DNA of 64,000 nt from Macrostomum hystrix (GCA_950097015.1 CATNEN010000033.1:682001-746000); one strand, 5' to 3'; shown: positions 8,137-18,854, numbered from the stretch's first letter. A program made the numbers and translations. Notes: generated by a model not told the origin, from the letters alone.

Positions 8137-11100
8137 TCAGATGTCCAGTCTAGTTCTCGAACTGATCAGGCGCCCAGATCGCGTCCTGTATTCCGTTCGA
8201 CGAACCACGAGTAGCTCAGAATCCGAGCTGGTCTCATTGTCATTGCTGACGTGCTGTTGTTCACCATCATCACCTTCTTCGTCGATATCGTCGTGAACGT
8301 TGCCTTGTCCAGCCGATGCTCCAAACATCGGCGGTTGACTAAGACTGCGTCGTCTAGACGATGTAGACGAAATAGGCGATGGTGTTGCTGAATCGATGGC
8401 CGGCTTTGTCGACTCGGTGTTGTCCGTTGTTGAACATCTAGGACTAACCGTAGCGGGTCGCATTGTCGACATTCGAGGTCGCTTCTTGTCAGTGGCCTTG
8501 CAAATGGACGACCGTCGAGTGCGTCGCTTGCGTGTGCGTTGACTATGTGGCATCACAATGTCATCAGCAGGTAGAGGAGATGCAGCCGATGAATTGGTTG
8601 CGTCCAGATCAACGCTACAGGCGGCAGAGCGACGACGCTTCGTGTCGTTTTCGGCTGTTGGATGTCGTTGATGTCGACGATCAAGTGGCCGATTGTGACA
8701 GAATGTCTCGAAGCATCCTCTGACGTCGTCGGCGACCATCAGATTGGCCTGCTGTTTGGCCAGGCGTCCATACGCATTCACGACACAGTTGCGCGATGTG
8801 TCGTACAGAGGCACCAGCTGGTCTAGCTTGTCGGGATGCGCGTGCACATAGGCCGACAGTACATTTCGACGACCATCGCCCATGCGATAGGGCCGATCGA
8901 TGACCAACTCGGCGCCCTGCTTGACAAGCGTGCTGAAACTTGTCGAGTCACGCTGCTTGCCACGATGCGTAGGAAACAGCAGACATTTGCCTGGCCTGAC
9001 ATGGATGTTGCACTCGGCGAAGTATGGCAATAGAAAGTTGTCTATCCATTGCAGTAGACATTCGCCGACTTTGCGTGGCGCAGTCCAGCTTGCACCTTTA
9101 CCACGACCGCCCTTTTTGTGTGCCACTTCGGTAGGCGGCAGGACTGTGACAATGGTGGAGGACGTTGATACGCCGCTATTGAGTGCAGCATCCAAATAGC
9201 AACGCCGGATCGCGACCCAAGGACGTAGTCGATTGGCATGGACAATTGCTGCACAGAAGAAGGCCAGTTCACGCGTGATCGGCATAATAAATGTATTCCA
9301 TTTGCCGACGACGTTGGCCATTCGACGTGCACATTGTCCAATGCGACCCCAGTAGCCCTTCACGGGTAGATGAGACCACGAATGTTTGGCGACCATATCA
9401 ATCAGGCAGTCTAGCCGGTTGTGAATGATGCGCCATTCGTCAGCGGTCAGGAACTTATCCGTGTAGGACAGCTGGCGTTCGTCATCGCGCAGGTGATAGA
9501 TATTCTCTTGCCGCTGACGAATCAATCGAATGCAAGCCTGTACATGTTAAAGGGTTATGAAAGAGAAAGTACATACAGTAGCTTCTACAATTGTTCGTGA
9601 TATATCAACTAACATAGTATACAATATGCGACACAACAACACTGCTCACCATGATTGATTCGATGCGGCTAGTCAACAGACCAGATACTGCAGTCTGATG
9701 ATAGAGAATACCATCTTTGCGCGGGTCAGGACAGGCAGGCAATTCTGACGCGGCCTTGACAATGTCGGCATGCACGTTGGCAAACAATCCATCTGGTGGC
9801 GAGGTCAATTGGAACGCGTTCATAACACTAGGAGCACCGAAGTCGTTGTTGGCTGCTAGAAACTTCTTCGCGCCGCTCAATATGTTATGAAGCTCGTTCA
9901 TTCGCTGTCCAACAGTCGATGGTTTCCAGATATGGCGCTTCACCATCTCGTCCAGATCGAATTGGATGCGCGCTGGATTTATGAACCACATCTCGACTGT
10001 GACATTGATTGCGTGTAGGAGACGACTAGTTGTAGCATGATAGTTCCGCTGGATTGCTTTCCTACGGCTAACATGCGATGCGTTCTCTTCTACACAGCAA
10101 TGACCCTTGAACCAGATGTCGCCGACATTGTCTAGTTGCTTGTACATGTGTTCAGATGCAACGTGGTAGTCTGGGCCGTCGAAAACAACAAGCCGAGACG
10201 TCTTGTGCCTCCGTTGCAATACAAGCTCCTCTTCACTGACAGAATCATCAGTATTTTCCACGTCAGATTTAGAGGTCTGAGTCTCTGCTTGTCGATGACT
10301 GACAGCATTGGTGACTCCGACCGGAACATAGTCTGACGTATACTGGAGAATTGCTTCTGTCAGATTGACCAGATTCTGCAAGCTAGTACACACGCGCGGA
10401 TGCTCAGCGTTGTGGGCTTTCTGCAGAATCTCGTTGAGGCCGGCCGCATTCAGACGCAGTCCATTGATAAATTCTGTTTGACAGGAAAGTTATAAATATT
10501 TGTTGATTATTTTTTGTCTTTATGTGTAAATTTAAAAATTTAAAGGCATGTACAACAATATTTTAGACCACTTACTGATCGCTGCCACATTGTCGTTGGC
10601 ATTATTGAATTCTGGCATCGTACTCGTTTCGTTTTGCAGTCGCTCGATGTCGTGACTGACAATATCGGCCGTGTAAGATGGTCCGGCACGATCGAAACTA
10701 GCCAACACCGGTGCTACTAAAGTAGACGGTATGACAGACGATGCACTGTTGGTAATGCGTACAGCAGTGGACTGTCCAGCAGAAGACGATCCCGCAGACG
10801 ACGCACACACGACAATAGGCAGCTCAATTTTTGCACCCGCGTCAATCGAATCAGACGAAGAATCGTCGCTCTCACCTGACGAAAGGGTTGCATTTGCTGC
10901 CTCTGTAATTGCCGGTTTACTTTTACAAGGTCGTGCGATATGCTTGCTGAGTTGCCGCACACATTTACCACAATATGGACAATGCTTGTATAGTACATCA
11001 ATTCCCTTCCGACGGAGTATGAGGACCTTCCATACAGCATTTGCCTTGGCATCAGCCGACGCATTCGCTGCGGCTCGCATATCTGCAGGTATGTCGCTCC

Positions 11101-11197
11101 AGTCGAAACTCGAAATGAAATCAGAATGTTGTCTAGCAAAGTGCCTTCTGATATTCTTCTTCGCAACTGCGGCATTGCAGACAGGGCAGTCGTCCAT
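8137..11197 (-). CDS. YR-A: zinc-finger plus tyrosine recombinase, three exons
   Basis: Exons are 11,197-10,576, 10,473-9,650 and 9,537-8,137; donors are GTAAGT and GTGAGC, acceptors AAACAG and TGTACAG, giving 948 residues. Exon 1 holds two zinc-finger-like modules (Cys4, Cys7, His19, His24; then CPYCGKC with a following His and Cys), an FDW block and AVWKVL..RRKGIDV. Exon 3 holds the recombinase: an Arg in NRLRPWVAIRR (box I), a Lys in EVAHKKG, an Arg in RMGDGRRN (box II) and a Tyr in SRNCVVNAYGR; the usual His before the Tyr appears replaced. A basic, Ser-rich tail follows. Crypton-like recombinases are the nearest known group by layout. It cuts and joins DNA without a DDE catalytic triad. 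This is presumed to be the transposase of the whole element. It looks intact. Confidence 0.82.
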
Positions 11198-11759
11198 TTC
11201 GTTCGCTTCGATTTGCTTATATGACAGACAGAAAAAATTGTTCGATTTATTACCGAGCGCGCTCGGCTACCGCTGTTATAACGCTTCGACTGTACTCACG
11301 GTTTGTCCCATGAACTAAAAATTTGCACTTGTCTATGGGCCTATTATGCTAAATAAATTTAACGTTGCTACTATATTGTCTACTCATAGTAGAGTAGGTA
11401 GTTTCGAACAGAAAATGAACAAAAACACGAATAATTATTTGATTTCTGAATGTCTATCTATATGTTGAAAAATCACTTAAAGAAGTGTTGATTATTCAAG
11501 AGTTATTTTCGCGAAAGTACATATATATTCTCAAACAAAGGTTGATGCAGTCTTTTTGCGAAAATACTTTTGTGTTAATATGATTACTGTTTCTAGTGGT
11601 ATTTTCGCGAAAAGACATGTGTCCTATATAAAAGTAAAGGCATTATCAAAAGAAGGTAAATGCCGTAAACGTTAATATTAATGGGGGTTCACAAAAAGTA
11701 GTTTGGTAGTAATTAGTAGTAAATTATTAGCAGATTTTTTAAATTGAGAAAAATGCGTA

Positions 11760-11836
11760 GTGCCGACTGGGATTCGAACCCGAGCCACTGCTACTAAAAA
11801 TGAATGCTTTAGACCTGCATGCCAGATCACTTGCAA
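11760..11836 (-). other. tRNA-like segment (Pol III box A and box B), first copy
   Basis: On the minus strand TGGCATGCAGG (11,824-11,814) resembles box A and GGGTTCGAATCCC (11,781-11,769) is a perfect T-loop/box B. The D-arm region TGGCATGCAGGTCTAAAGC resembles tRNA-Leu/Ser. The two acceptor strands do not pair and the T-stem has a mismatch, so this is a tRNA-derived or SINE-like sequence rather than a working tRNA. Confidence 0.55.
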
Positions 11837-12324
11837 AAGATTGGTGTGTTATCTGGTTATTTATATTGATGAGTCACTTTTCGCGAAAAAAAAACTGTAT
11901 AGCATAATATCGAACTCATAATATATTCAACGATGCTATATTGTCTACTCATAGTAGAGTAGGTAGTTTCGAACAGAAAATGAACAAAAACACGAATAAT
12001 TATTTGATTTCTGAATGTCTATCTATATGTTGAAAAATCACTTAAAGAAGTGTTGATTATTCAAGAGTTATTTTCGCGAAAGTACATATATATTCTCAAA
12101 CAAAGGTTGATGCAGTCTTTTTGCGAAAATACTTTTGTGTTAATATGATTACTGTTTCTAGTGGTATTTTCGCGAAAAGACATGTGTCCTATATAAAAGT
12201 AAAGGCATTATCAAAAGAAGGTAAATGCCGTAAACGTTAATATTAATGGGGGTTCACAAAAAGTAGTTTGGTAGTAATTAGTAGTAAATTATTAGCAGAT
12301 TTTTTAAATTGAGAAAAATGCGTA

Positions 12325-12401
12325 GTGCCGACTGGGATTCGAACCCGAGCCACTGCTACTAAAAATGAATGCTTTAGACCTGCATGCCAGATCACTTGCA
12401 A
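12325..12401 (-). other. tRNA-like segment, second copy
   Basis: Same sequence as 11,760-11,836, carried by the 565 bp duplication, with box A and box B intact. Confidence 0.55.
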
Positions 12402-12465
12402 ATGATTGGTGTGTTATATGGTTATTTATATTGATGAGTCACTTTTGGCGAAAAAACTGTAACGA

Positions 12466-12984
12466 AAATACGGATACGTATTTCATAATTCAGTCTAACA
12501 GAACAATAAGATTTATTGAGGGAATAGAGATAGTACTGCTGATTACTATTATTGTTTGTATTTTCGCGAAATACAGATACGTATTCAAACGAAGGTAGAA
12601 CAGTATTTTTTGCAAAAGCACTTTAAGTACTTTAGTTACATTAGATGATGTTTTCGCAAAATGCTTAAAGTGAAGTAGCAATGTTAATACAGGGCAAGGT
12701 ATTTTCGCGAAAGTACAATGAAATATGGTGCATGAAGGACACAGTGATATATATTAGCACTTTCGCAAACACGACTACATGCTCCGCAGTGCTCGATTGC
12801 GAAAAGACATAGGCTTAGCTGTTCTAATTATAGAAATACACTACGGAGATAAAAAAAAAGGTCATTTGGTATATGTGTCCGTATTTTCGCGAAATGACCA
12901 CCTACGGTGTTCTATTTTTAGAAATACACTAGGGAGATCAAAAAAAAGGTCATTCAGCCTTTTTGCGATACGCATGCATGCACT
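12466..12984. other. AT-rich spacer with scattered TTTTCGCGAAA sites
   Basis: Single palindromic sites near 12,564, 12,703 and 12,885; no gene. A segment near 12,914-12,965 (gaaatacactagggagatc) recurs at 36,638-36,680, next to the broken end of the decayed copy. Confidence 0.5.
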
Positions 12985-13140
12985 TCCTTCCGGAAGATGT
13001 TGCTTCCTATGGATTTACATTGAGGCAATCCCTTCCGGAAGATTTTGCGTCCTATTGATTTACATAGAAGCAATTCCTTCCGGAAGATTTTGCGTCCTAT
13101 TGATTTACATAGAAGCAATTCCTTCCGGAAGATTTTGCCA
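12985..13140. repeat. Four about 46 bp repeats with TTCCGGAA palindrome
   Basis: Units read ccttccggaagattttgcg then tcctattgatttacatagaa and gcaatt. The core CTTCCGGAAG is palindromic. Copies two to four are almost identical. Confidence 0.9.
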
Positions 13141-13462
13141 ATGCAGTTAATATGCTAGAGCCATAGACGGTTGGGTCTGGAGTGTGGCCTTGAGGGCCAT
13201 GAGTAGCGGAATTCCCAATTGTTCATACGGAAATCCTAAATTTGGGTAGGGGTCTGCGAGCAAAATCTTCCGACTGTTGGGGTCTGCAGGCATTTCCTTC
13301 CGATGCATATTTTGTCTCCACCACCATCTTAAAGCGGGTTAGCAGATGTGGGCATGCAGGCAGAAATAGCTAGACGGCCAAAATATTACATAACAAAATA
13401 TTACATAACACAAAATAATCAGTTTGTTGGGGTCCGCAGGACATTATCATCAATGCATATTT
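13141..13462. other. Spacer up to the inner end of the right arm
   Basis: No gene. It contains repeated ggggtctgcag / ggggtccgcagg and dispersed cttccg motifs. The inverted arm begins at 13,463. Confidence 0.5.
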
Positions 13463-13471
13463 TGTACATCT

Positions 13472-14236
13472 ACTCCGCTTAATCACAATGCGATTGAAGC
13501 AGCAGCAGAAACAATCCAATCGGATCACTCGCCAGTACCATCGCCATCAATGCCAATGTTGCAAATTGAGCCAATCGGATCACCAGCGATGCCTATGTTG
13601 CCGATTCCAACTGTCGAGGTGCCGTATTTCGTTCCGGTGCCGCTACCTGTTTTTATTCCTGTCTGTGCGCCAAGAGTAACAACAGCGACAGTTGGTGTCA
13701 GTGCACAAAACGGTGTGACCGATGTTTCCATCGAAGCCAATGTCAGCACGCAGTCAGTGTGTATTGGTACATCATCCGGTCACGGTGATGACATTGAAAT
13801 GGCGCAGATTCTGCTCGACTTGATGCAACCTGCCGCTATGCAATTTCTGTCTACCAATACGGATTGTGTTGCTGCTGCTGCTGGATCGGATTTCGCTGCC
13901 CATTCCGAAGCAAGTCACATCGATGATATGTTTGATGTCGCAATGGAGATCATCATTGCTGATGTCAACAACGATTCTGATGAACAGCTATCTGATGTGA
14001 CAGTGCCGCAAGGAGATGCCGATGCCGCAGCAAAATTGGTTCTGACCGCCGACCTTGACGACGATGTCGCAATGTCAATAAGTGATGTGCAGTCATCGCA
14101 ATCGACTATACCTGCGACTGATGCTTTGCATGCATCTAGACGCTCGTATTGTATATGCACACACAATATATTGACTACGACAGTGTCAAGACACGGCCGA
14201 TTGATCAAGACGCGACAATGTCTGTGCGGTAATTGA
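13472..14236 (+). pseudogene. Zinc-finger gene, C-terminal half only
   Basis: Residues from TSTPLNHNA to the stop are nearly identical to the end of the 5,565-4,057 gene (only a Glu to Lys and an Arg to His change noticed). The finger and AEQP parts are missing. An in-frame ATG at 13,424 in unrelated sequence could give a 270-residue chimera, but no evidence supports its use. Confidence 0.75.
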
Positions 14237-14303
14237 TTTCATTCAATTCAATTGGCTCGGCGTGCAACTCAGATTGGGCTGCTTTGTCTGTCTACTGGCT
14301 GAT

Positions 14304-14334
<31 letters not shown>

Positions 14335-14775
14335 ATAATCGACTCACTCACTTATAATAAATTCAGACTGAACTTGATTTAATCGATTGACTTAATATAC
14401 GTTGATATAAGAATAAACTAAAAAATATAAACTTTTACGCGATTTGATTCTAAGCGATTTGATTCCACTACTGTCTATTCTTATTACATCAATTTTAGTT
14501 TTAAGTCTACTTCATTATTCTCAGGTTTTGCGCAATATAAATACAAACATAATATCTCAGACTGATCGATTACGATTACGTCGGTCTTGTAATAAGTCTC
14601 AACGCCAATGTAAACCGCATAACCGCCAGTCAGTTCAGTTCATATTATTTTAATGATAGAATAAACAAGATAAGAAGTTGTGTACTATTAACAATTAAAC
14701 AAATTACAAACACTAAATTATTTTTGTTGATTATTTATTTATATTTTGAAACGGGTGACCGGGTGCAGAGCAATG

Positions 14776-14920
14776 TGACGGTTCGTGGTTCACATACTGC
14801 GACATGTCACATAGCCAGCAGATATCTTAGCAGCTTCCGTTGAAGGACGCGAAAATACATTATACTGTTCAACAAGTATGTGACATGTCGCAGTATGTGA
14901 ACCACTGAACCGTCACACCG
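14776..14920. repeat. Inverted repeat of about 40 bp with 60 bp spacer
   Basis: tgtgacggttc..ggttcacatactgcgacatgtcacat faces its reverse complement at 14,878-14,920. The left arm has a single copy (about 3,196-3,232). Confidence 0.85.
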
Positions 14921-15001
14921 AATCACTATACACTACAATACCATAGCAGTCCGGTATGTTTATATTTTGAAACGCGGGGATGTCCGGGTGCAGAGCAGGG
15001 C

Positions 15002-15109
15002 TGGCTAATGCTCACATTATCATCGGGCCGTACGTTAGCCAGATGAAATCTTTCAGAAAAAAACTGAAATCTGGCTAACGTACGGCCCGATGGTAACGAT
15101 GGCTAATGA
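15002..15109. repeat. Foldback (hairpin) insertion
   Basis: About 40 bp arms (tggctaatgct...catcgggccgtacgttagcc) with an inner stem tttcag/ctgaaa. The left arm lacks it, so it is an insertion, probably a small foldback MITE. Confidence 0.85.
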
Positions 15110-15995
15110 TACTGTCTTCCACAAGAGCCTTCTTACCTTTTTACCACTGGCACAATATGCACAGATCTCAAGTAGTCAACGATCATAGTCGTTTTGACTT
15201 AAGAATACGTATGTACTTTCGCGAAAAAGTTTTTGGCAGTGCGCAAATACTAATTATAGATGAAATGTCTGGCTATATTCGCGAAAATACCATAGATATG
15301 GCCACGCTACTTAAAGAACTTTTGCAAAAATACTGCATACAATATGAATTATATGCAGCCGTTTTTTGTGTCTACGGCCAAAAACATCTGACTGTATTTT
15401 CGAAAGAAAAATTTGGATGCGAAGAACATAAAAAATAGCGAAAAATCGAGCTGTACCAAGCAGACATGTCTTTGGTAAAATACGCACAATTTAATGCACT
15501 ACATACCTATAGTCTGCACGTTTTAAAAGTTCATCTTGTAACATCTTATATCTAGCGATACGAAAGTGTATAATAATTTATTCGTCGTTTGTACTTTACT
15601 TTTTTAAACTTATCCAACTAACTTATATGGCTGAATAATGTACAATAATGTACAATAATGTACAAGGAATAATGCACCTCGAAAATTCGTTTCTTTTTGC
15701 TTGTCAGTTAGTGAGTTCTTATTGTCGCACAAATGTTAATAATTGACGTAATAAAATAACAGAACGATTCATAACACGTATTGACGAGATTAGCATGAAT
15801 AATTTAATCATTCAATCATTTAATCAGTTTTATTGTTTTGTTGTATTTATGTATCCGTTTCAGTATCAGTATCAGAGATGTATGACCAATCAGTATTGAC
15901 AGTAAGATAACAAAGGAGGTAAAGTTATCAAAGAGAAACGATTGAATGTCTCAGATCGGCTGGTGTTGTTGGTGTTGAACCAGGTTCTCTGGTTC

Positions 15996-16378
15996 TCATA
16001 GGACACCCGGCTGCGGGATGAAAGATGGGTTTTAGGTTTCATTTATTTTGTTAGGTTTCCTTTAGTAGCTTAGATGTTACAATGCAGATGTGTTAATAAA
16101 TATTCAAATGAAAGGAATCAAAATCTACTACTCACATATGGATCCAGCCCTGCCGCTATACGACGGGCCCGGGCCATGCGTAACATGGCCGCCCGGACCC
16201 GCCGTATAGCGGCTGTCATATTTTCTTCAGCCCGGCGCCGTTCCGGCGTCCAGGCTTCCGCCGCCGCTACCTCCATTGCCACCTCCATGGTTGATCTCAT
16301 TGCGTCTTCTAACTCGGCGGCGGTTGACGCCAGTACGTAGTGCCGGAACGCCGCCGGGAATAATGAGAAAGTAGACAT
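15996..16378 (-). CDS. Gene D, right-arm copy (two exons)
   Basis: Exon 1 is 16,378-16,136 ending DPY at GTGAGT. The intron is 125 bases and ends CATCCCGCAG. Exon 2 is 16,010-15,996 coding PGVL-stop. The product is 85 residues. The second half (AAAEAWTP, RRVRAAMLRMARARRIAAGLDPY) is nearly unchanged while the first half differs strongly from the left copy (HYVLASTAAELED vs EHVLASAAAELES). Both splice sites are kept. Confidence 0.75.
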
Positions 16379-16619
16379 AGCTGCTGTTGTTGTGCTGTTG
16401 TTGCTGCTTTGCTTGCGAAGTTTGGTTGTGGGCTGATTTCTTGGCCGATAAAAAATTTCTTGTTCTTAATACCCTGGCTGGCCTGTATTCATTGGATTTG
16501 TCTGTGGACTGACTAATCTGTGTTCGAAAAAATATACTCTATGTGGGCTTTGATTAAAGTTTAGAATTTTTTTAGACAAAACTATTTTTTGCTTTACTTG
16601 ATTTACTAACTGACTGAAC
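16379..16619. promoter_or_regulatory. Divergent intergenic region D/C, right arm
   Basis: 241 bases between the two start codons, homologous to 1,667-1,954. It contains ttgttgctgctttgc near D and an AT-rich part near C. Confidence 0.4.
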
Positions 16620-17000
16620 ATGTCGTTAATTGCCGATCAGATGCAGTTAGTACAAATGTATCTTCACCCGCACATATTTCAACTCTTTCTCAGCTGTCGC
16701 ATAGATTGCATTGGCCGGTTCATAGCGCATCGAGGGTGCTTCGAGCAGCTACCTAGTTTGCAGTGCGGTGTTCCAAATGCTGAGTATAGCGCTAATGAGT
16801 TATGCTTATTATTACGGCGCACTCAAGAATGGCTGCAACAGCACCGGTCAGCAGAAGACTATATGGCTGTCTTGTTCGTGACTGGTATAAGAGAGGATGA
16901 AGCACAAGACATCATCGAAGTGCTAGAGCTTTTTGAGGACGCCCAAGCTGAACTCCAGCTCATCATACATGGAGTTCGCTACTGGTACATCGAACAATGA
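16620..17000 (+). CDS. Gene C, right-arm copy
   Basis: A 126-residue frame, same length as the left copy, with about 13 substitutions, many conservative (Val/Ile, Asp/Glu). Intact start and stop. See the left copy for family features. Confidence 0.7.
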   Translation: MSLIADQMQLVQMYLHPHIFQLFLSCRIDCIGRFIAHRGCFEQLPSLQCGVPNAEYSANELCLLLRRTQEWLQQHRSAEDYMAVLFVTGIREDEAQDIIEVLELFEDAQAELQLIIHGVRYWYIEQ

Positions 17001-17513
17001 ATGCTGTAAAATACAGAATTTATACAGAATTTTATGTATTATAGTTTACACGTTTATTTTTGCTCTCACGACTTTGCAAATCAGACTAATTGTAGAATAG
17101 CACGATTATTTGCTCAATCAATGAAATTCTACATATATTTATACTTTATATATATTTATTGGTGAAATTTAATAATAACAGTATTAATAATAACCGATTG
17201 ACTAGCTGCACACATCTGTGTTCGCGTATTAATATTTTATTACTGACTGATCTCATCAGTCATCTGATTATGATTAATGGTGAACGCGACAATATATTGT
17301 CAATAGAGACGGCAAACTGTCTTATGCTTTGAATATTACCACGTAGGTGAACGAGAGCTAGTGTATGTAAAAGTAGTTTAAAACATTTGCAGGCAGCATG
17401 AACTGTCAACTTTGAATACTTAGATGTGTTAATCAAATACCTACTTTTAATTATATTATTCAGTTAATTAATTTCATTATAACTAATGGCAACAGTGCTT
17501 AACAAAAGAATTG
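17001..17513. other. Convergent 3' region C/B, right arm
   Basis: AT-rich, homologous to 773-1,285; no gene seen. Confidence 0.5.
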
Positions 17514-17966
17514 CTACATGTCATTCAAATCTGGGTTATTAGCAGCACGATTGGCATCGCCGCGCTCTCTTTCAGTGCCAGTGCCGCCATTGTTGATGCT
17601 GCTGCTACTACTTACAATTGGTGACTGTATATCGGTCACTTGCGCATGCTGCGGCAGTTGCAATTGGCCGGCTAAATCACGTGTCGGATTGGCGTTCACA
17701 ATAGAAAATCTCTGATTGTAAATGCGCACGACACCTGGACGATGCAATACGTACTGAACACGTTGACGTGAAGGCAGAATAGCAAAATCGGAGTCTGAAC
17801 TACTATCCGAGCTGTGCCTTCGTCGACGTCGCTCAGTGCCAATCACGACATCCGTGCTGCTACTGACGGTAGGGCACGAGATCGGTTTGTCGTTGCCAGA
17901 GTTGTGATCCTCTCTGTCGATATCTCGTTGATCTCCGCCATTGTGCCGCCCACCCAGGGATGACAT
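17514..17966 (-). CDS. Gene B, right-arm copy
   Basis: 150 residues. It differs from the left copy by a two-residue change near residue 12 (the DRD repeat), shorter Ser/Asn runs and single substitutions such as Leu to Pro near residue 66. The basic run and the QRVQYVLHRPGVVRIYNQRF core are kept. Confidence 0.65.
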   Translation of the reverse strand: MSSLGGRHNGGDQRDIDREDHNSGNDKPISCPTVSSSTDVVIGTERRRRRHSSDSSSDSDFAILPSRQRVQYVLHRPGVVRIYNQRFSIVNANPTRDLAGQLQLPQHAQVTDIQSPIVSSSSSINNGGTGTERERGDANRAANNPDLNDM

Positions 17967-18200
17967 GTTGTAGTTTTTTTATTTGAAACAATAATTAAGA
18001 ATCTAAAATGTGTAAATAAGTTACGCCACTTACCTTAGTAAAGTAACCAACTAAAAACCCTATTTCTAGTCTATGGTAACAAGATTGCTGATAATCTTAT
18101 GTGATTGGGAATATGTAATCAATGCAGTTGAAACTTTGGACAATTAATGAAGTAAATAAAACAAGTTCAACATTTTAAATACTGCCCCCATTGTCTCGCC
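17967..18200. promoter_or_regulatory. Divergent intergenic region B/A, right arm
   Basis: 234 bases, homologous to 79-313. Both promoters must lie here; no defined box is assigned. Confidence 0.4.
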
Positions 18201-18854
18201 ATGCCTACATCAACATCATCATCAGGGCCAACTCTAAACGATGCGGAAAAATCCAACTGTCACGACGATGACGTTGAGCTGAATGAAGAGCCAGGCTATG
18301 ATGACTACGGGTATGATGAAACATACAATTCAACATACAGTTTTGTATTCGGCCTGGCAGACGACCATTTGTTATACGCCGTAGCTGAAGAGGTCGAAGC
18401 GGCGATGGCAGCCAATTGCTTAGACTCAGCTGACGACGAGCTTTTATATGCCGCAGCTGAAGAGGCGGAGGCGTCAGCAGCAGCGGCAGCGATGGCAGCC
18501 AGTAGCTGCTTATTTGACCCAGCTGATGACGAGCTTTTGTATGCCGCAGCTGAAGAGGCGGAGGCGTCAGCAGCAGCGGCAGCGATGGCAGCCAGTAGCT
18601 GCTTGTTTGACCCAGCTGATGACGAGCTTTTGTATGCAGCAGCTGAAGAGGCGGAGGCGTCAGCAGCAGCGGCAGCGATGGCAGCCAGTAGCTGTTTATT
18701 TGACCCAGCTGATGACGAGCTTTTGTATGCCGCAGCTGAAGAGGCGGAGGCGTCAGCAGCAGCGGCAGCGATGGCAGCCAGTAGCTGTTTATTTGACCCA
18801 GCTGACGACTGCCTATTGTATGCCGCAGCTGAAGAGGCGGAGGCATACGTTTGA
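18201..18854 (+). CDS. Gene A: acidic protein with 31-residue repeats
   Basis: 217 residues. After an acidic, Tyr-rich N-terminus come six ADD(E/H/C)LLY-AAAEEAEA motifs, four of them in nearly identical 31-residue (93 bp) repeats joined by Ala/Met helices and SSCLFDP. Each repeat looks like an amphipathic acidic helix. No signal peptide. Inference: a multivalent interaction or activation-type protein. A polyadenylation signal AATAAA lies at 18,907-18,912. The repeats are copied at DNA level, so homogenisation is recent. The start of a second copy lies at 78-1. Confidence 0.65.
   Translation: MPTSTSSSGPTLNDAEKSNCHDDDVELNEEPGYDDYGYDETYNSTYSFVFGLADDHLLYAVAEEVEAAMAANCLDSADDELLYAAAEEAEASAAAAAMAASSCLFDPADDELLYAAAEEAEASAAAAAMAASSCLFDPADDELLYAAAEEAEASAAAAAMAASSCLFDPADDELLYAAAEEAEASAAAAAMAASSCLFDPADDCLLYAAAEEAEAYV

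Larger units (their letters stand above)
11371..12465. repeat. 565 bp tandem duplication upstream of YR-A
   Basis: Bases 11,371-11,902 recur at 11,936-12,465 with offset 565 and very few differences. Each unit holds tattgtctactcatagtagag, two TTTTCGCGAAA sites, and a tRNA-like segment. It lies 5' of YR-A, so it could belong to its control region. Confidence 0.93.
14237..15995. other. Non-coding stretch of the right arm
   Basis: AT-rich, partly homologous to 2,466-4,056. It contains foldback sequences listed separately and palindromic TTCGCGAAAA sites near 15,213 and 15,275. The open frame at 15,106-15,438 is not open in the left arm, so it is not called. Confidence 0.55.
13463..18278. repeat. 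Right arm of the long inverted repeat
   Basis: Reverse complement of 4,830-1. Its inner edge cuts into the zinc-finger gene; its outer end continues past 18,278, since gene A is complete here and cut by the window on the left. Right-arm-specific insertions include the foldback at 15,002-15,109 and the inverted repeat at 14,776-14,920. Confidence 0.93.

Noticed and set aside
11860-11900. Hammerhead-like tattgatgagtcac...gcgaaa
   Set aside because: The conserved C before UGAUGA is missing and helices do not pair.
11760-12401. Functional tRNA genes
   Set aside because: Box A and B are present but acceptor strands do not pair and the T-stem has a mismatch.
15106-15438. 110-codon plus-strand frame
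   Set aside because: The matching part of the left arm (about 2,850-3,130) is broken, and the frame reads through palindromic control-like sites.
1-18854. Integrated DNA virus or Maverick/Polinton
   Set aside because: No capsid, protein-primed polymerase, packaging ATPase or protease frame is visible; the only core enzyme is a tyrosine recombinase.
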